Origin: an uncultured Caldilineaceae bacterium
Lineage (GTDB): Bacteria > Chloroflexota > Anaerolineae > Caldilineales > Caldilineaceae
Length of the DNA stretch: 64,000 nucleotides
NCBI GenBank assembly: GCA_951812725.1
Contig: OX638330.1
Coordinates: 4,009,405-4,073,404, forward strand
Reading direction: 5' to 3'
The notes beneath the pieces are model-generated. The model was not told the DNA's origin. It saw nothing but the letters and a program-made list of their open reading frames with translations, and did not search any database. Made by a program: the position numbers and the translations under genes. Every line of letters begins with the position of its first letter. Within the stretch, counting starts at the first letter, position 1. Positions 34,054 to 41,903 of the stretch are shown here, piece after piece.

Positions 34054-34916
34054 CCTTGTAACCCCCTGCCGGTGATATCGAAGAAGATATCTTCCAGCGT
34101 TGCTTCCTCGCTGTGGACGGTGAGGATGCGTTCGTTCTTTAAGAGATCGAAGACTGTCTGCGGGGTCTGGTCTTCATCGAGCGTTACTTCGCGCACTTCG
34201 ATATCGCCGTTGGGCCGTTCGACCTCTACTTTGAGGGCGCGCATGCCGAAGCGCTGTTTGAGACGGGCCGGCGTGTCGAGGGCGACGATTTTGCCCTGAT
34301 TGAGGAAGGCGACCCGATCGGACAGCTTGTCGGCTTCGACCATATCATGGGTGGTCAGAAAGACGGTGGTCCCTTGCTGGGTAGCGGCGCGGATCAAGGT
34401 GTGGATCGTCTCGGTGGAGACGGGATCGAGACCGTCGGTCGGTTCGTCGAGGAAGAGCATTTGGGGGTCGCTTACGAGGGCGCGCGCCATCATGAGACGT
34501 TGCTTCATGCCTTTGGAGTAGTTGGCGACGTGTTCCTTTTCGCGGCCGCCAAGGCCGACCTTTTCGAGCAGGGCCATGGCGTCGAAATTGGCTACTTTGT
34601 AGAGTTTGGCGAAGAGATTGAGATTTTCGACGGCGCTCATCTGCTCGTACAGGTTGGTGAATTCGAAGGAGATGCCGAATTCCTGCTGAACCTGTTTGCG
34701 CTCCTTGACAATGTCCATGCCAAGGAGGGTGGCTGAGCCGTTTTGGGGCGTCAGCTGACCGGTCAGCATTTTGACGACGGTGGATTTACCGGCGCCGTTG
34801 GGGCCGAGGAAGCCGATTACTTCGCCTCCGGCCACGTCGAAGGAGATATCGTCTACGGCGAGGATGTCGCCGTAGCTGAAACTCAGATCCTTCACTGAGA
34901 TCGCGGGTTGTGCCAT
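34050..34916 (-). CDS. ABC exporter ATP-binding protein (first exporter)
   Basis: The 288-residue ATPase has Walker A GPNGAGKST near 37-45, the signature YSKGMKQRLMMARAL, Walker B LFLDEPTDGLD and the H-loop THDM. It is the first gene of the seven-gene minus-strand operon and sits behind the promoter/operator at 34989-35034. AGGAGCAA precedes the ATG. A drug, lipid or peptide exporter role is inferred from family. Confidence 0.93.
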   Translation of the reverse strand: MAQPAISVKDLSFSYGDILAVDDISFDVAGGEVIGFLGPNGAGKSTVVKMLTGQLTPQNGSATLLGMDIVKERKQVQQEFGISFEFTNLYEQMSAVENLNLFAKLYKVANFDAMALLEKVGLGGREKEHVANYSKGMKQRLMMARALVSDPQMLFLDEPTDGLDPVSTETIHTLIRAATQQGTTVFLTTHDMVEADKLSDRVAFLNQGKIVALDTPARLKQRFGMRALKVEVERPNGDIEVREVTLDEDQTPQTVFDLLKNERILTVHSEEATLEDIFFDITGRGLQG

Positions 34917-34988
34917 GCTGTTGCTCCTTATATCCAGGCGAATGTGCCGATCGTTTGCGAGTCGCTACGTCTGCAGATGATGTAATCG

Positions 34989-35034
34989 AATGTAGCAGGT
35001 TCAGTTTGTTCTGTCAATACCGAACAAACTGAAC
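34989..35034 (-). promoter_or_regulatory. Promoter with 13-bp inverted-repeat operator
   Basis: On the minus strand TTGACA (35017-35012), 17 bases, TACATT (34994-34989). The -35 box lies in the 10-base spacer between two perfect arms, GTTCAGTTTGTTC (34999-35011) and GAACAAACTGAAC (35022-35034). Binding at both arms would block RNA polymerase. The GbsR/MarR-type protein encoded in the same operon is the obvious candidate ligand. The remainder of the gap to the MITE at 35278 shows nothing certain. Confidence 0.85.
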
Positions 35035-35277
35035 TTTCTGACATTTGGCTTACGGATGGCTGATATTGGGAGGAGGAACGGGTTATATGGTGGGAAAGGG
35101 CTACTTGATGTTTCCTGTCGGCGCGAAAAGTCCTGATCGGGTTTGTGCAGGTTTGGACAGAGATTGCGTAAGAACGGTTGGGAAATTCTGGATTCCTATC
35201 CTGTGGCGTATACTTTGCTGGAGAAACAGACAGGGTGCGCAGGCATTCGGCGGGCGCAATCCCGTTTAAGGTGGTAG

Positions 35278-35772
35278 GTAACTACTAAGCCATATGCAGC
35301 GCCTGTGCGGACCAGACCTTCAGTCCCGCCGACATTCGGGCTATCTCATCGTGTACTCGTTGGCCGCCGCCACCTTGGACGGGACACACCGCTGGAAATA
35401 AGGCGTACGGTGGATGAGGCATGTTTTTGTAGGGGGGCGTTGCTGGGGCGCAGCCCCTGCACAAGGGAGGCCGCTTGCGGCCGACCGCCCAGAACTGCAG
35501 TGGTCAGTGATCAGTGGTTAGTGGTCAGTGGACTGAGACTGCAGGTGGGGTAGGAGACATTGTTGGCTAGACACGTTGCTGGAGCGGCACTGCTGGAATG
35601 CGCACACACGGTGGATGAGGCATGTTTTTGTAGGGGGGCGTTGCGGGGGCGCAGCCCCTGCACAAGGGAGGCCGCTTGCGGCCGACCGCCCATAAGAAAG
35701 AGAATGCGGAGAGAGTAAACACCTTCACTCGCCTCTTTCAGGTTCGCAGATCAGTTGTGGCTGAGTAGTTAC
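35278..35772. mobile_element. MITE-like element C with perfect target duplication
   Basis: The 495-bp element starts GTAACTACTAAGCC (35278-35291), ends GGCTGAGTAGTTAC (35759-35772), and is flanked by the exact 8-bp duplication GGTGGTAG (35270-35277 and 35773-35780). It holds two two-hairpin cores (35425-35487 and 35626-35688) with a CAGTGGTCAGTG stretch between them, an internal duplication like that of element A. The first core has TGCT in place of TGCG, which breaks one pair of the first stem. It ends 36 bases before the aldo-keto reductase ATG, so it probably separated that gene from its former promoter. Confidence 0.93.
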
Positions 35773-35808
35773 GGTGGTAGAAGCAACGCACAAGGAGAAC
35801 TGCTGAGA

Positions 35809-36624
35809 ATGAAGACACTGACGCTCAATGACGGTGGACGTCTTCCTGTATTGGGATTAGGCACGTGGCAGATGGGAGGCGGCCGCAGCCGCGACTATTC
35901 GCGGGATGAGGAGATGACGGCCCTGATTCGAGATGCGATCGAAATGGGCTATACGCACATCGACACGGCGGAGTTGTATGGCGTCGGTCATTGCGAGGAG
36001 CTGGTGGGGCGGGCGATGCAGGATTTTGCGCGTGAGGAGATTTTCCTGACGACCAAGGTATTGGCCGACAATTTACGCTACGACGACCTGTTGCGGGCGC
36101 TGGACGGCAGCCTCGAGCGGTTGCAGACGGATTTTGCCGATATGTACCTCATTCACTGGCCGAATCCGGAAGTGCCGTTGGAGGAGACTTTCAGGGCGCT
36201 CAACCGGGTGGCGGCGGAGGGCCGGGTGAAGCGGATCGGTGTGAGCAATTTTGACGTTGCGCTGCTGCGGCAGGCGCAGGAGCTGTGCGAGACGCCGGTG
36301 GTGACCGATCAGGTGCGCTACAATCTCTACACGCGCGAGCCGGAGCAGAACGGGCTGCTGCGCTACTGCCAGGAGAACAGTATCGTCCTGACCGCGTATT
36401 CTCCGCTGAAGGACGGCGTGATGCAGAACGAGACGGTTCAGGCGGTTGCGCGCAAGCATGGCGCGACGGCTGCGCAGGTGGCGGTTCGCTGGCTGACGCG
36501 GCAGCCGCAGGTGGTGACGATTCCGATGTCGACGAACCGCGATCATATGCGGCAGAATATCGAGGCTTTGACGCTGGCGTTGGATGAAGAGGATGTGCAG
36601 CGGTTGAATCAGGTTTCGAATTAA
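35809..36624 (+). CDS. Aldo/keto reductase
   Basis: The 271-residue NADPH-dependent reductase carries GYTHIDTAELYG (catalytic D and Y), then LTTKVLADN with the catalytic Lys and YLIHWPNP with the His, giving the full D-Y-K-H tetrad. RIGVSNFDV and the C-terminal coenzyme region IPMSTNRDHMRQN (2'-phosphate binding) are present. ATG 35809 follows AAGGAGAA; the upstream in-frame codons belong to the MITE end. It reduces small aldehydes or ketones. The gene is next to tldD/tldE but with no clear functional link. Confidence 0.94.
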   Translation: MKTLTLNDGGRLPVLGLGTWQMGGGRSRDYSRDEEMTALIRDAIEMGYTHIDTAELYGVGHCEELVGRAMQDFAREEIFLTTKVLADNLRYDDLLRALDGSLERLQTDFADMYLIHWPNPEVPLEETFRALNRVAAEGRVKRIGVSNFDVALLRQAQELCETPVVTDQVRYNLYTREPEQNGLLRYCQENSIVLTAYSPLKDGVMQNETVQAVARKHGATAAQVAVRWLTRQPQVVTIPMSTNRDHMRQNIEALTLALDEEDVQRLNQVSN

Positions 36625-36668
36625 GCCTTAATCAGCAGGCCGCTTAGATTGAATTAACAGGAGAACCT

Positions 36669-38057
36669 ATGCTTCCCAATGAATCGATCCGCAGGGTATT
36701 GGATGCCGGGCTCACAAATGGCGCCGACCTGGCTGAAGTCTATTTGGAGAACAAGGAGAGTCTGTCGCTGATCCTGGACGAGGGCCGTCTGGAGGAGGCG
36801 ACGCAGGGCAATGATATCGGGGGCGGGGTGCGGGTCTTTTATGGGAACAACGCGGCCTACGCCTATACCGATGATCTGACGGAGGAGTCGCTGATCGAGG
36901 CGGCAGGGGTTGCGGCGGCCGCGGGCCAAAACGCAAATAATGCGCCTGTGTGCGCCGACCTGACAAAGGGGGAGAGCCGGGTTGAATCCCGGATCGAGCG
37001 CCCATTTGAGGAGATGTCGACGCAGGAGAAGGCCGGTATTCTGCGGGAGATGGACGAGGTCACACGGCAGCACAGCCCCCATATCGTTAGTGTGCAGTGC
37101 GTCTATTCGGAAACGCGGCGCCGGGTTTGGGTGTACAATTCTGATGGTATTTGGGCGGAGGATGACCGCTCTTTTCTTGAGTTTCAGGGGCAGGTGGCCG
37201 CGCAGAAGGGAGAAGTGCGCACATCCAGCATGACGGGGGTCGGCGGGCAGATCGGTTTGGAGTTTTTCGACGACCGCGACCCGGTGGGGATGATGCCTGA
37301 GGCGGCTGACACGGCGCTGCTGATGTTGGACGCGAGGCCGGCGCCTGCCGGTGAGATGCCGGTCGTGATCAACAATGGTTGGGGCGGCGTCCTCTTTCAC
37401 GAGGCTTGCGGCCACTGTATGGAGGCAGACTTTATCACGAAGGGGGCCTCGGCCTACACGGGGCTGGTGGGCGAGAAGGTGGGGCCGGATTTCCTGACGG
37501 CTTACGACGACGGCACGATCCCAGGGCGGCGGGGGACGATGCGCTTCGATGATGAGGGTGTGCCGACGAACCGGACCGTGCTGATCGAGAATGGCATTCT
37601 GAAGGAGTATATGTGGGACCTGACGGAGGCGCGGCGGGCGGGCCGGGCGTCGACGGGCAATGGACGGCGGCAGTCGTTCCGCGACATGCCGATGCCGCGC
37701 ATGACGAATACGTATATTGACGCGGGCCCGCACGACCCGGAGGAGATCATCGGCTCGGTGAAAAAGGGGCTGTACGCCAAGAGGCTGGGCGGCGGCCAGG
37801 TGGAGATCGGCCGCGGGGATTACGTTTTTACCGTCACTGAGGGTTGGTTGATTGAAGACGGCAAGCTGACGGCGCCCGTGCGGGGCGCGACGCTGGTAGG
37901 CAACGGGCCGGAGACGCTGCGTCTGATCGACATGATCGGGACAGACATGTCGCTGGATCCGGGGCGAGGCATGTGCGGCAAGGGGCAGTGGGCGCGGGTG
38001 AGCGTCGGCCAGCCGACGGTGCGTGTGCCGAAGTTGACGGTCGGCGGGACGGAATGA
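36669..38057 (+). CDS. tldD: TldD metalloprotease subunit
   Basis: The 462-residue protein carries the zinc motif H244-E245-ACG-H249 in LFHEACGHCME, the catalytic centre of TldD in the heterodimeric TldD/TldE protease. The complex degrades unfolded peptides and matures some ribosomally made peptides (microcin B17 in E. coli). The length is slightly short for E. coli TldD but typical of bacterial and archaeal forms. GGAGAA precedes the ATG. The TldE partner starts 100 bases after its stop. Confidence 0.95.
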   Translation: MLPNESIRRVLDAGLTNGADLAEVYLENKESLSLILDEGRLEEATQGNDIGGGVRVFYGNNAAYAYTDDLTEESLIEAAGVAAAAGQNANNAPVCADLTKGESRVESRIERPFEEMSTQEKAGILREMDEVTRQHSPHIVSVQCVYSETRRRVWVYNSDGIWAEDDRSFLEFQGQVAAQKGEVRTSSMTGVGGQIGLEFFDDRDPVGMMPEAADTALLMLDARPAPAGEMPVVINNGWGGVLFHEACGHCMEADFITKGASAYTGLVGEKVGPDFLTAYDDGTIPGRRGTMRFDDEGVPTNRTVLIENGILKEYMWDLTEARRAGRASTGNGRRQSFRDMPMPRMTNTYIDAGPHDPEEIIGSVKKGLYAKRLGGGQVEIGRGDYVFTVTEGWLIEDGKLTAPVRGATLVGNGPETLRLIDMIGTDMSLDPGRGMCGKGQWARVSVGQPTVRVPKLTVGGTE

Positions 38058-38156
38058 AAGGGCAGTGGTCGGTGGTCAGTGGTCGTTGGATTGTGGATAG
38101 TACCTTGAGACATTAATTTATCCTGCGTTTTGGGGAGCGGGAGTAGGAGTATAGAC

Positions 38157-39506
38157 GTGGATTATCTTGAATTTGCCAAGGACGTCGTTTCCAGGGCGGT
38201 TGAGCGGGGTGTGGAGGCGGAAGCCTATATCAGTGTCGGGCAGAATACGTCGGTCAATGTAGACCGGGGAGAGGTGGAAAAGCTTTCGCAGGCGGGCTCG
38301 AAGGGGCTGGGTGTGCGGGTGGTCCGGGACGGCAAGATGGGCTATGCCTACACGTCCGACTTTGGGGCGAGCAGCATCGAGAAGACGATCGAGGCGGCGG
38401 TCAGCCTGGCTGACGTTGCGGACGGCGACGAGTACCGATCTCTGCCGGCGCCGCAGCCGCTGCCGGAGGATGATCTGGAGGTTTATGATCAGGCGATCGT
38501 TGATCTGCCGATCGGACGCAAGGTTGAGATGGCGCGACGAATTGAGAAGGGCGCTTTGCGCTATGACGAACGCGTCGTCCTGACGAATCGCTGCACGCTG
38601 ATCAGCCAGTACGGGACGGTGGCGGTTGCGAACTCGAAGGGTGTTGCCGGCAGTTACGACAAGAGCTTCATCGGCGGCTTTGTGATGGCGATGGCGGCGG
38701 ACGAGGATGACCGGTCGGTAGCGTTTGGATTCGACTTTGGCTCACGGCTGGGCGACTTCAAGCCGACGGAGGTCGGGAAGGATGCGGCGCGCAAGGCGGT
38801 GGGCATGCTGGGCGGCAAGCCGGTGCCGACGCAGCGGGCGTCGGTGGTCTACTCGCCGATGGCGGCGACGAGCGTGCTCGGTGCGCTGTCGCGTGCGCTG
38901 GGCGCGGATGCGATGCAGCGCAACAGGTCCTTTTTGGAGGGCAAGATTGGCGAGACGGTGGCGGCGGATATGGTCACTGTGCTGGACAACGGGCGGTTGC
39001 CGGGTGGAATCGCGACGCGGCCGTTTGACGATGAGGGGGTGCCGACGGCGGCCACGCGCTTAATCGACGAAGGGGTCCTGCAGACGGCCTTGTACGACCA
39101 TTACACGGCCACGCGCGATGGTACGGCGAGCTCGACGGGCAACGCCAACCGACGCTCTCACTCAACGATGCCGACGTTGGATGCTAGCAACTTCTACTTC
39201 CAGCCGGGGCAGGAGACGCCGGAGGAGGTGATTGGCGGGGTGGAGCAGGGGCTGTATGTGGAGAGCGTGATGAATACGGCGAGCATCAACCCGATCAGCG
39301 GCGACTATTCGATCTCGGCGAAGGGCTACTGGATCGAGAAGGGCGAGCTGAGCCATCCTGTGAACGAGGTGACGATTGCTTTGCCGATGCAGGAGCTGCT
39401 GCACAATGTCAAGGCTGTTGGAAACGATCTGACTTTTGTACCGATGATGGGTGCGCTGGGGTCGCCGACGATTCGGGTGGATGGGGTGATGATTGGGGGG
39501 GTGTAA
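38157..39506 (+). CDS. tldE: TldE (PmbA) protease subunit
   Basis: The 449-residue partner of TldD lacks the HExxxH motif, as expected for TldE/PmbA. Family landmarks are GLGVRVVRDGKMGYAYTSDF near the N-end, GRLPGGIATRPFDDEGVPT near the middle and the C-terminal YSISAKGYWIEKGELSHPVNEVTIA. I choose GTG 38157, preceded by GTAGGAGTATA, over an upstream TTG. A repeat-like CAGTGGTCGGTGGTCAGTGG lies between tldD and tldE (about 38065-38085). Confidence 0.94.
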   Translation: MDYLEFAKDVVSRAVERGVEAEAYISVGQNTSVNVDRGEVEKLSQAGSKGLGVRVVRDGKMGYAYTSDFGASSIEKTIEAAVSLADVADGDEYRSLPAPQPLPEDDLEVYDQAIVDLPIGRKVEMARRIEKGALRYDERVVLTNRCTLISQYGTVAVANSKGVAGSYDKSFIGGFVMAMAADEDDRSVAFGFDFGSRLGDFKPTEVGKDAARKAVGMLGGKPVPTQRASVVYSPMAATSVLGALSRALGADAMQRNRSFLEGKIGETVAADMVTVLDNGRLPGGIATRPFDDEGVPTAATRLIDEGVLQTALYDHYTATRDGTASSTGNANRRSHSTMPTLDASNFYFQPGQETPEEVIGGVEQGLYVESVMNTASINPISGDYSISAKGYWIEKGELSHPVNEVTIALPMQELLHNVKAVGNDLTFVPMMGALGSPTIRVDGVMIGGV

Positions 39507-39564
39507 CTGCGGGGTGACTGCGGGGAAACTGCTGGGGAACTGCAGGGGTTAGGGGCTGCGTAAT

Positions 39565-39813
39565 TTGATTTTCCCTGTGGTAGTTTCTGTCGAGTGTGAA
39601 GAGGACTATGTCCTGTCGGTGGCCTTTGAGAGTGGGGAGAAGGGGCTACTTGACATGAAGCCATACCTGGATTTCGGAATTTTCGGAAAGATCAGAGACC
39701 CGAAGGTCTTTGGATCGGTTCGCGTCTCATTTGACACTATCGGCTGGGAGACTGGCGCTGACCTCGACCCTGAGTTCGTTTACGAAAAGTGCCGCATCGC
39801 GCAGCGAAAGTGA
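39565..39813 (+). CDS. DUF2442-type small protein
   Basis: The 82-residue protein has the DUF2442 pattern: VSVECEEDYVLSVAFESGEKGLLDMKPYLDFGIFGKIRDPKVFGSVRVSFDTIGWETGADLDPEFVYEKC read as successive strands with the closing motif W-x-x-GADL-x-P-E-x-x-Y. DUF2442 proteins are often paired with DUF4160 in toxin-antitoxin-like loci, but no DUF4160 gene is visible here, so it stands alone. The start is TTG 39565 and uncertain. The 275-base gap after it holds nothing that I can support. Confidence 0.7.
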   Translation: MIFPVVVSVECEEDYVLSVAFESGEKGLLDMKPYLDFGIFGKIRDPKVFGSVRVSFDTIGWETGADLDPEFVYEKCRIAQRK

Positions 39814-40088
39814 TCGGCTGATCAGTAAGAGAGCTGGTAGACCACCTTCGTCGAAGGCAAGGAGGTTGACGTCAGTGAATTCCCACAGAGACACAAGAAA
39901 GTAGCCAGGTCCGCCTGGGTCGCAGTCGCTCCCCTTACTTCTTTGTTGTACAGCCGCCATCCTATTTGAAAGTATTACCGGGCCCGCATGCGCGGGCGTC
40001 GGGCGGGCGCGCCCGATGTAGGGTTGGACAATGGGGGCGTTTTGACGTTCAATAGGGTTCTGCCCACCTGTCCACTGGAGTTATACTT

Positions 40089-41330
40089 TTGTCCCGCTCG
40101 CAAGACCCCTACGCCGCATTTCGCATTCACGACTACCGGCTGTATGTAATTGGCTGGGTGGTGGCGCGGATGGCGACCTATATTCAAAGTATCGCGATCG
40201 CCTGGGAGATCTACCAGCGCACGGGAGAGGCGCTCTCGCTGGGGTTGGTGGGGCTGGCGCAGGCGCTGCCGCTGATGGTGTTGGCGCTGCCGGCGGGGTT
40301 GCTGGCAGACCGCTATGAACGGCGGCGGTTGTCGATCATCAGCCTGCTGGGGATGACGGTGACGTCGCTGGCGCTGGCTGCTTTCTCGATTACGGAAGGG
40401 CCGGTGGGGTGGATGTATGCGCTGCTCTTCCTGGACGCCAGCATGATGACGTTGGGGCGTCCGGCACGGACGGCGCTGCTGCCGCAGCTGGTGCCGGCGG
40501 AGGTTTTTCCGAACGCGGTGACGTGGAACATGAGCCTGATGCATATTGCGTCGGTGGTGGGGCCGGCGCTGGGCGGCATCGTGGTTGCCGTCAGCGCACA
40601 GAGTGCGTATTTTTTGGCTGCGGCGGGTTCGCTGTGGCTGGCGTTTATCCTTACTCGCATCCAATTTCGGCCGACGGACGAGAAGCCGGAACCGGCCAAC
40701 TGGCAGACGCTGCTGGGCGGCATCCGTTTTGTGTGGGACAAACGGATTCTGTTCACGATCATGGCTCTGGACCTGTTTGCGGTGCTGCTGGGCGGGGCGG
40801 TCTACCTGCTGCCTATTTTCGCCGAGGATATTCTGAACGTGGGCGCGACGGGGTTCGGGTACTTGCGAGCGGCGCCGGCGGTCGGGGCGTTTTTGATGGC
40901 GGTGGCGATGGTCTATCTGCCGCCGATGAAGCGGGCGGGGCGGGGGCTGCTGCTGGGAGTGGCGGGTTTCGGCGTGGCGACGATTGTATTTGGCTTTTCG
41001 GAGCACTTCGGGCTCTCGTGGGCGATGCTGTTTCTGACGGGGGCGCTGGACAATATCAGCATGGTGGTGCGGCAGACGCTGACGCAGCTGCTGACGCCGG
41101 ACCGGATGCGGGGGCGTGTTTCGGCAGTGAGCGGGATTTTCATCGGGGCGTCGAATGAGCTGGGCGGCTTTGAGTCGGGTCTGGTGGCGCAGTATTTCGG
41201 ACCGGTCGTTTCGGTGGTGAGCGGGGGGATTGGGACGATCCTGGTGGTGGCGGGGGCGGCGGCGCTGTCGCCGCAGCTGTTGCGGCTGGGGGCGTTGCAT
41301 GAGGCGCGGGCGGAGGAGGAGAGTGCGTGA
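40089..41330 (+). CDS. MFS transporter (EntS-like exporter group)
   Basis: The 413-residue membrane protein has about 12 hydrophobic segments. The cytosolic loop LLADRYERRRLSI is the MFS motif A analogue between segments 2 and 3, and GPALGGIVVAVSA is typical of the DHA3/EntS exporter group. It likely exports a small molecule or drug. The start is TTG 40089 with GGAG about ten bases upstream. It precedes the XRE regulator by 180 bases with a separate promoter, so common control is uncertain. Confidence 0.9.
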   Translation: MSRSQDPYAAFRIHDYRLYVIGWVVARMATYIQSIAIAWEIYQRTGEALSLGLVGLAQALPLMVLALPAGLLADRYERRRLSIISLLGMTVTSLALAAFSITEGPVGWMYALLFLDASMMTLGRPARTALLPQLVPAEVFPNAVTWNMSLMHIASVVGPALGGIVVAVSAQSAYFLAAAGSLWLAFILTRIQFRPTDEKPEPANWQTLLGGIRFVWDKRILFTIMALDLFAVLLGGAVYLLPIFAEDILNVGATGFGYLRAAPAVGAFLMAVAMVYLPPMKRAGRGLLLGVAGFGVATIVFGFSEHFGLSWAMLFLTGALDNISMVVRQTLTQLLTPDRMRGRVSAVSGIFIGASNELGGFESGLVAQYFGPVVSVVSGGIGTILVVAGAAALSPQLLRLGALHEARAEEESA

Positions 41331-41472
41331 GGATAGAGACTCTGGGAAACCACTCTATTTAGCTACTTTTCGCGATGGCGGGAACGATTGGACGCCACTG
41401 TCCACTTTATTTGATTCTTTCCCAATTTGGGGTAGCTCAGACATCATATTCCACGGATTTAGAATTACTCTC

Positions 41473-41510
41473 TTGACAGTTGTCTGATTATTGTGTACTA
41501 TGTAGTACAC
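41473..41510 (+). promoter_or_regulatory. Promoter with auto-operator of the XRE regulator
   Basis: TTGACA (41473-41478), 17 bases, TACTAT (41496-41501). The -10 box lies inside a palindrome: GTGTACTA (41493-41500), TG, TAGTACAC (41503-41510). It ends directly before ATG 41511. Transcription would begin within about three bases of the ATG, so the mRNA would be almost leaderless. Binding of the product here would shut off its own gene. Confidence 0.8.
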
Positions 41511-41861
41511 ATGACATTCGGCAAGTTTATCCGTTCCGTTCGCGATAAGAGGTTCAAGGAAGACCGGTCCTTCTCGGTGCGGCAGGTTGCGCAGCGCATT
41601 GGGGTGGAGCCGTCGTATTTGAGCAAGATCGAGCGAGACCAGGTCGCGCCGCCTTCGGAGGCGACTATACGCCGCCTGGCCGGGGAGTTGGGCGAGGATG
41701 CGGACCTTTTGCTGGCGATGGCGGGCAAGGTCTCGAGCGACCTTCGGGACATCATTCTGGGGCGGCCGCAGCTGTTCGCTGAGCTGTTGCGGCAACTGCG
41801 GGATGCGCCCGATCACGCGATTGAAAGCGTCGCAAGGGAGATACGGGACGGAGATTGGTGA
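41511..41861 (+). CDS. XRE-family helix-turn-helix regulator
   Basis: The 116-residue protein has an N-terminal HTH_3 domain: FSVRQVAQRIGVEPSYLSKIERDQVAPPSEATIRRLAGEL (about 22-61), then a helical part with LRQLRDAPDHAIESVAREIRDGDW. ATG 41511 is chosen because it lies at the end of the promoter/operator palindrome; a GTG at 41493 would translate the palindrome itself. No Shine-Dalgarno is visible, consistent with a leaderless message. The conserved protein at 41904 follows 42 bases after the stop, suggesting a two-gene unit. Confidence 0.9.
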   Translation: MTFGKFIRSVRDKRFKEDRSFSVRQVAQRIGVEPSYLSKIERDQVAPPSEATIRRLAGELGEDADLLLAMAGKVSSDLRDIILGRPQLFAELLRQLRDAPDHAIESVAREIRDGDW

Positions 41862-41903
41862 GGGCCGGTGTCACATGGGAAAAGGACCCGAGAGGAACCA
41901 GAG

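Noticed and set aside
35045..35269. Plus-strand frame of 74 codons between the exporter promoter and MITE C
   Set aside because: No family, no ribosome site, and it starts against the operator region of the divergent operon.
39710..39904. Frame of 64 codons overlapping the DUF2442 gene
   Set aside because: It is in another frame of the DUF2442 gene, is rich in Ser and Arg, and has no support.
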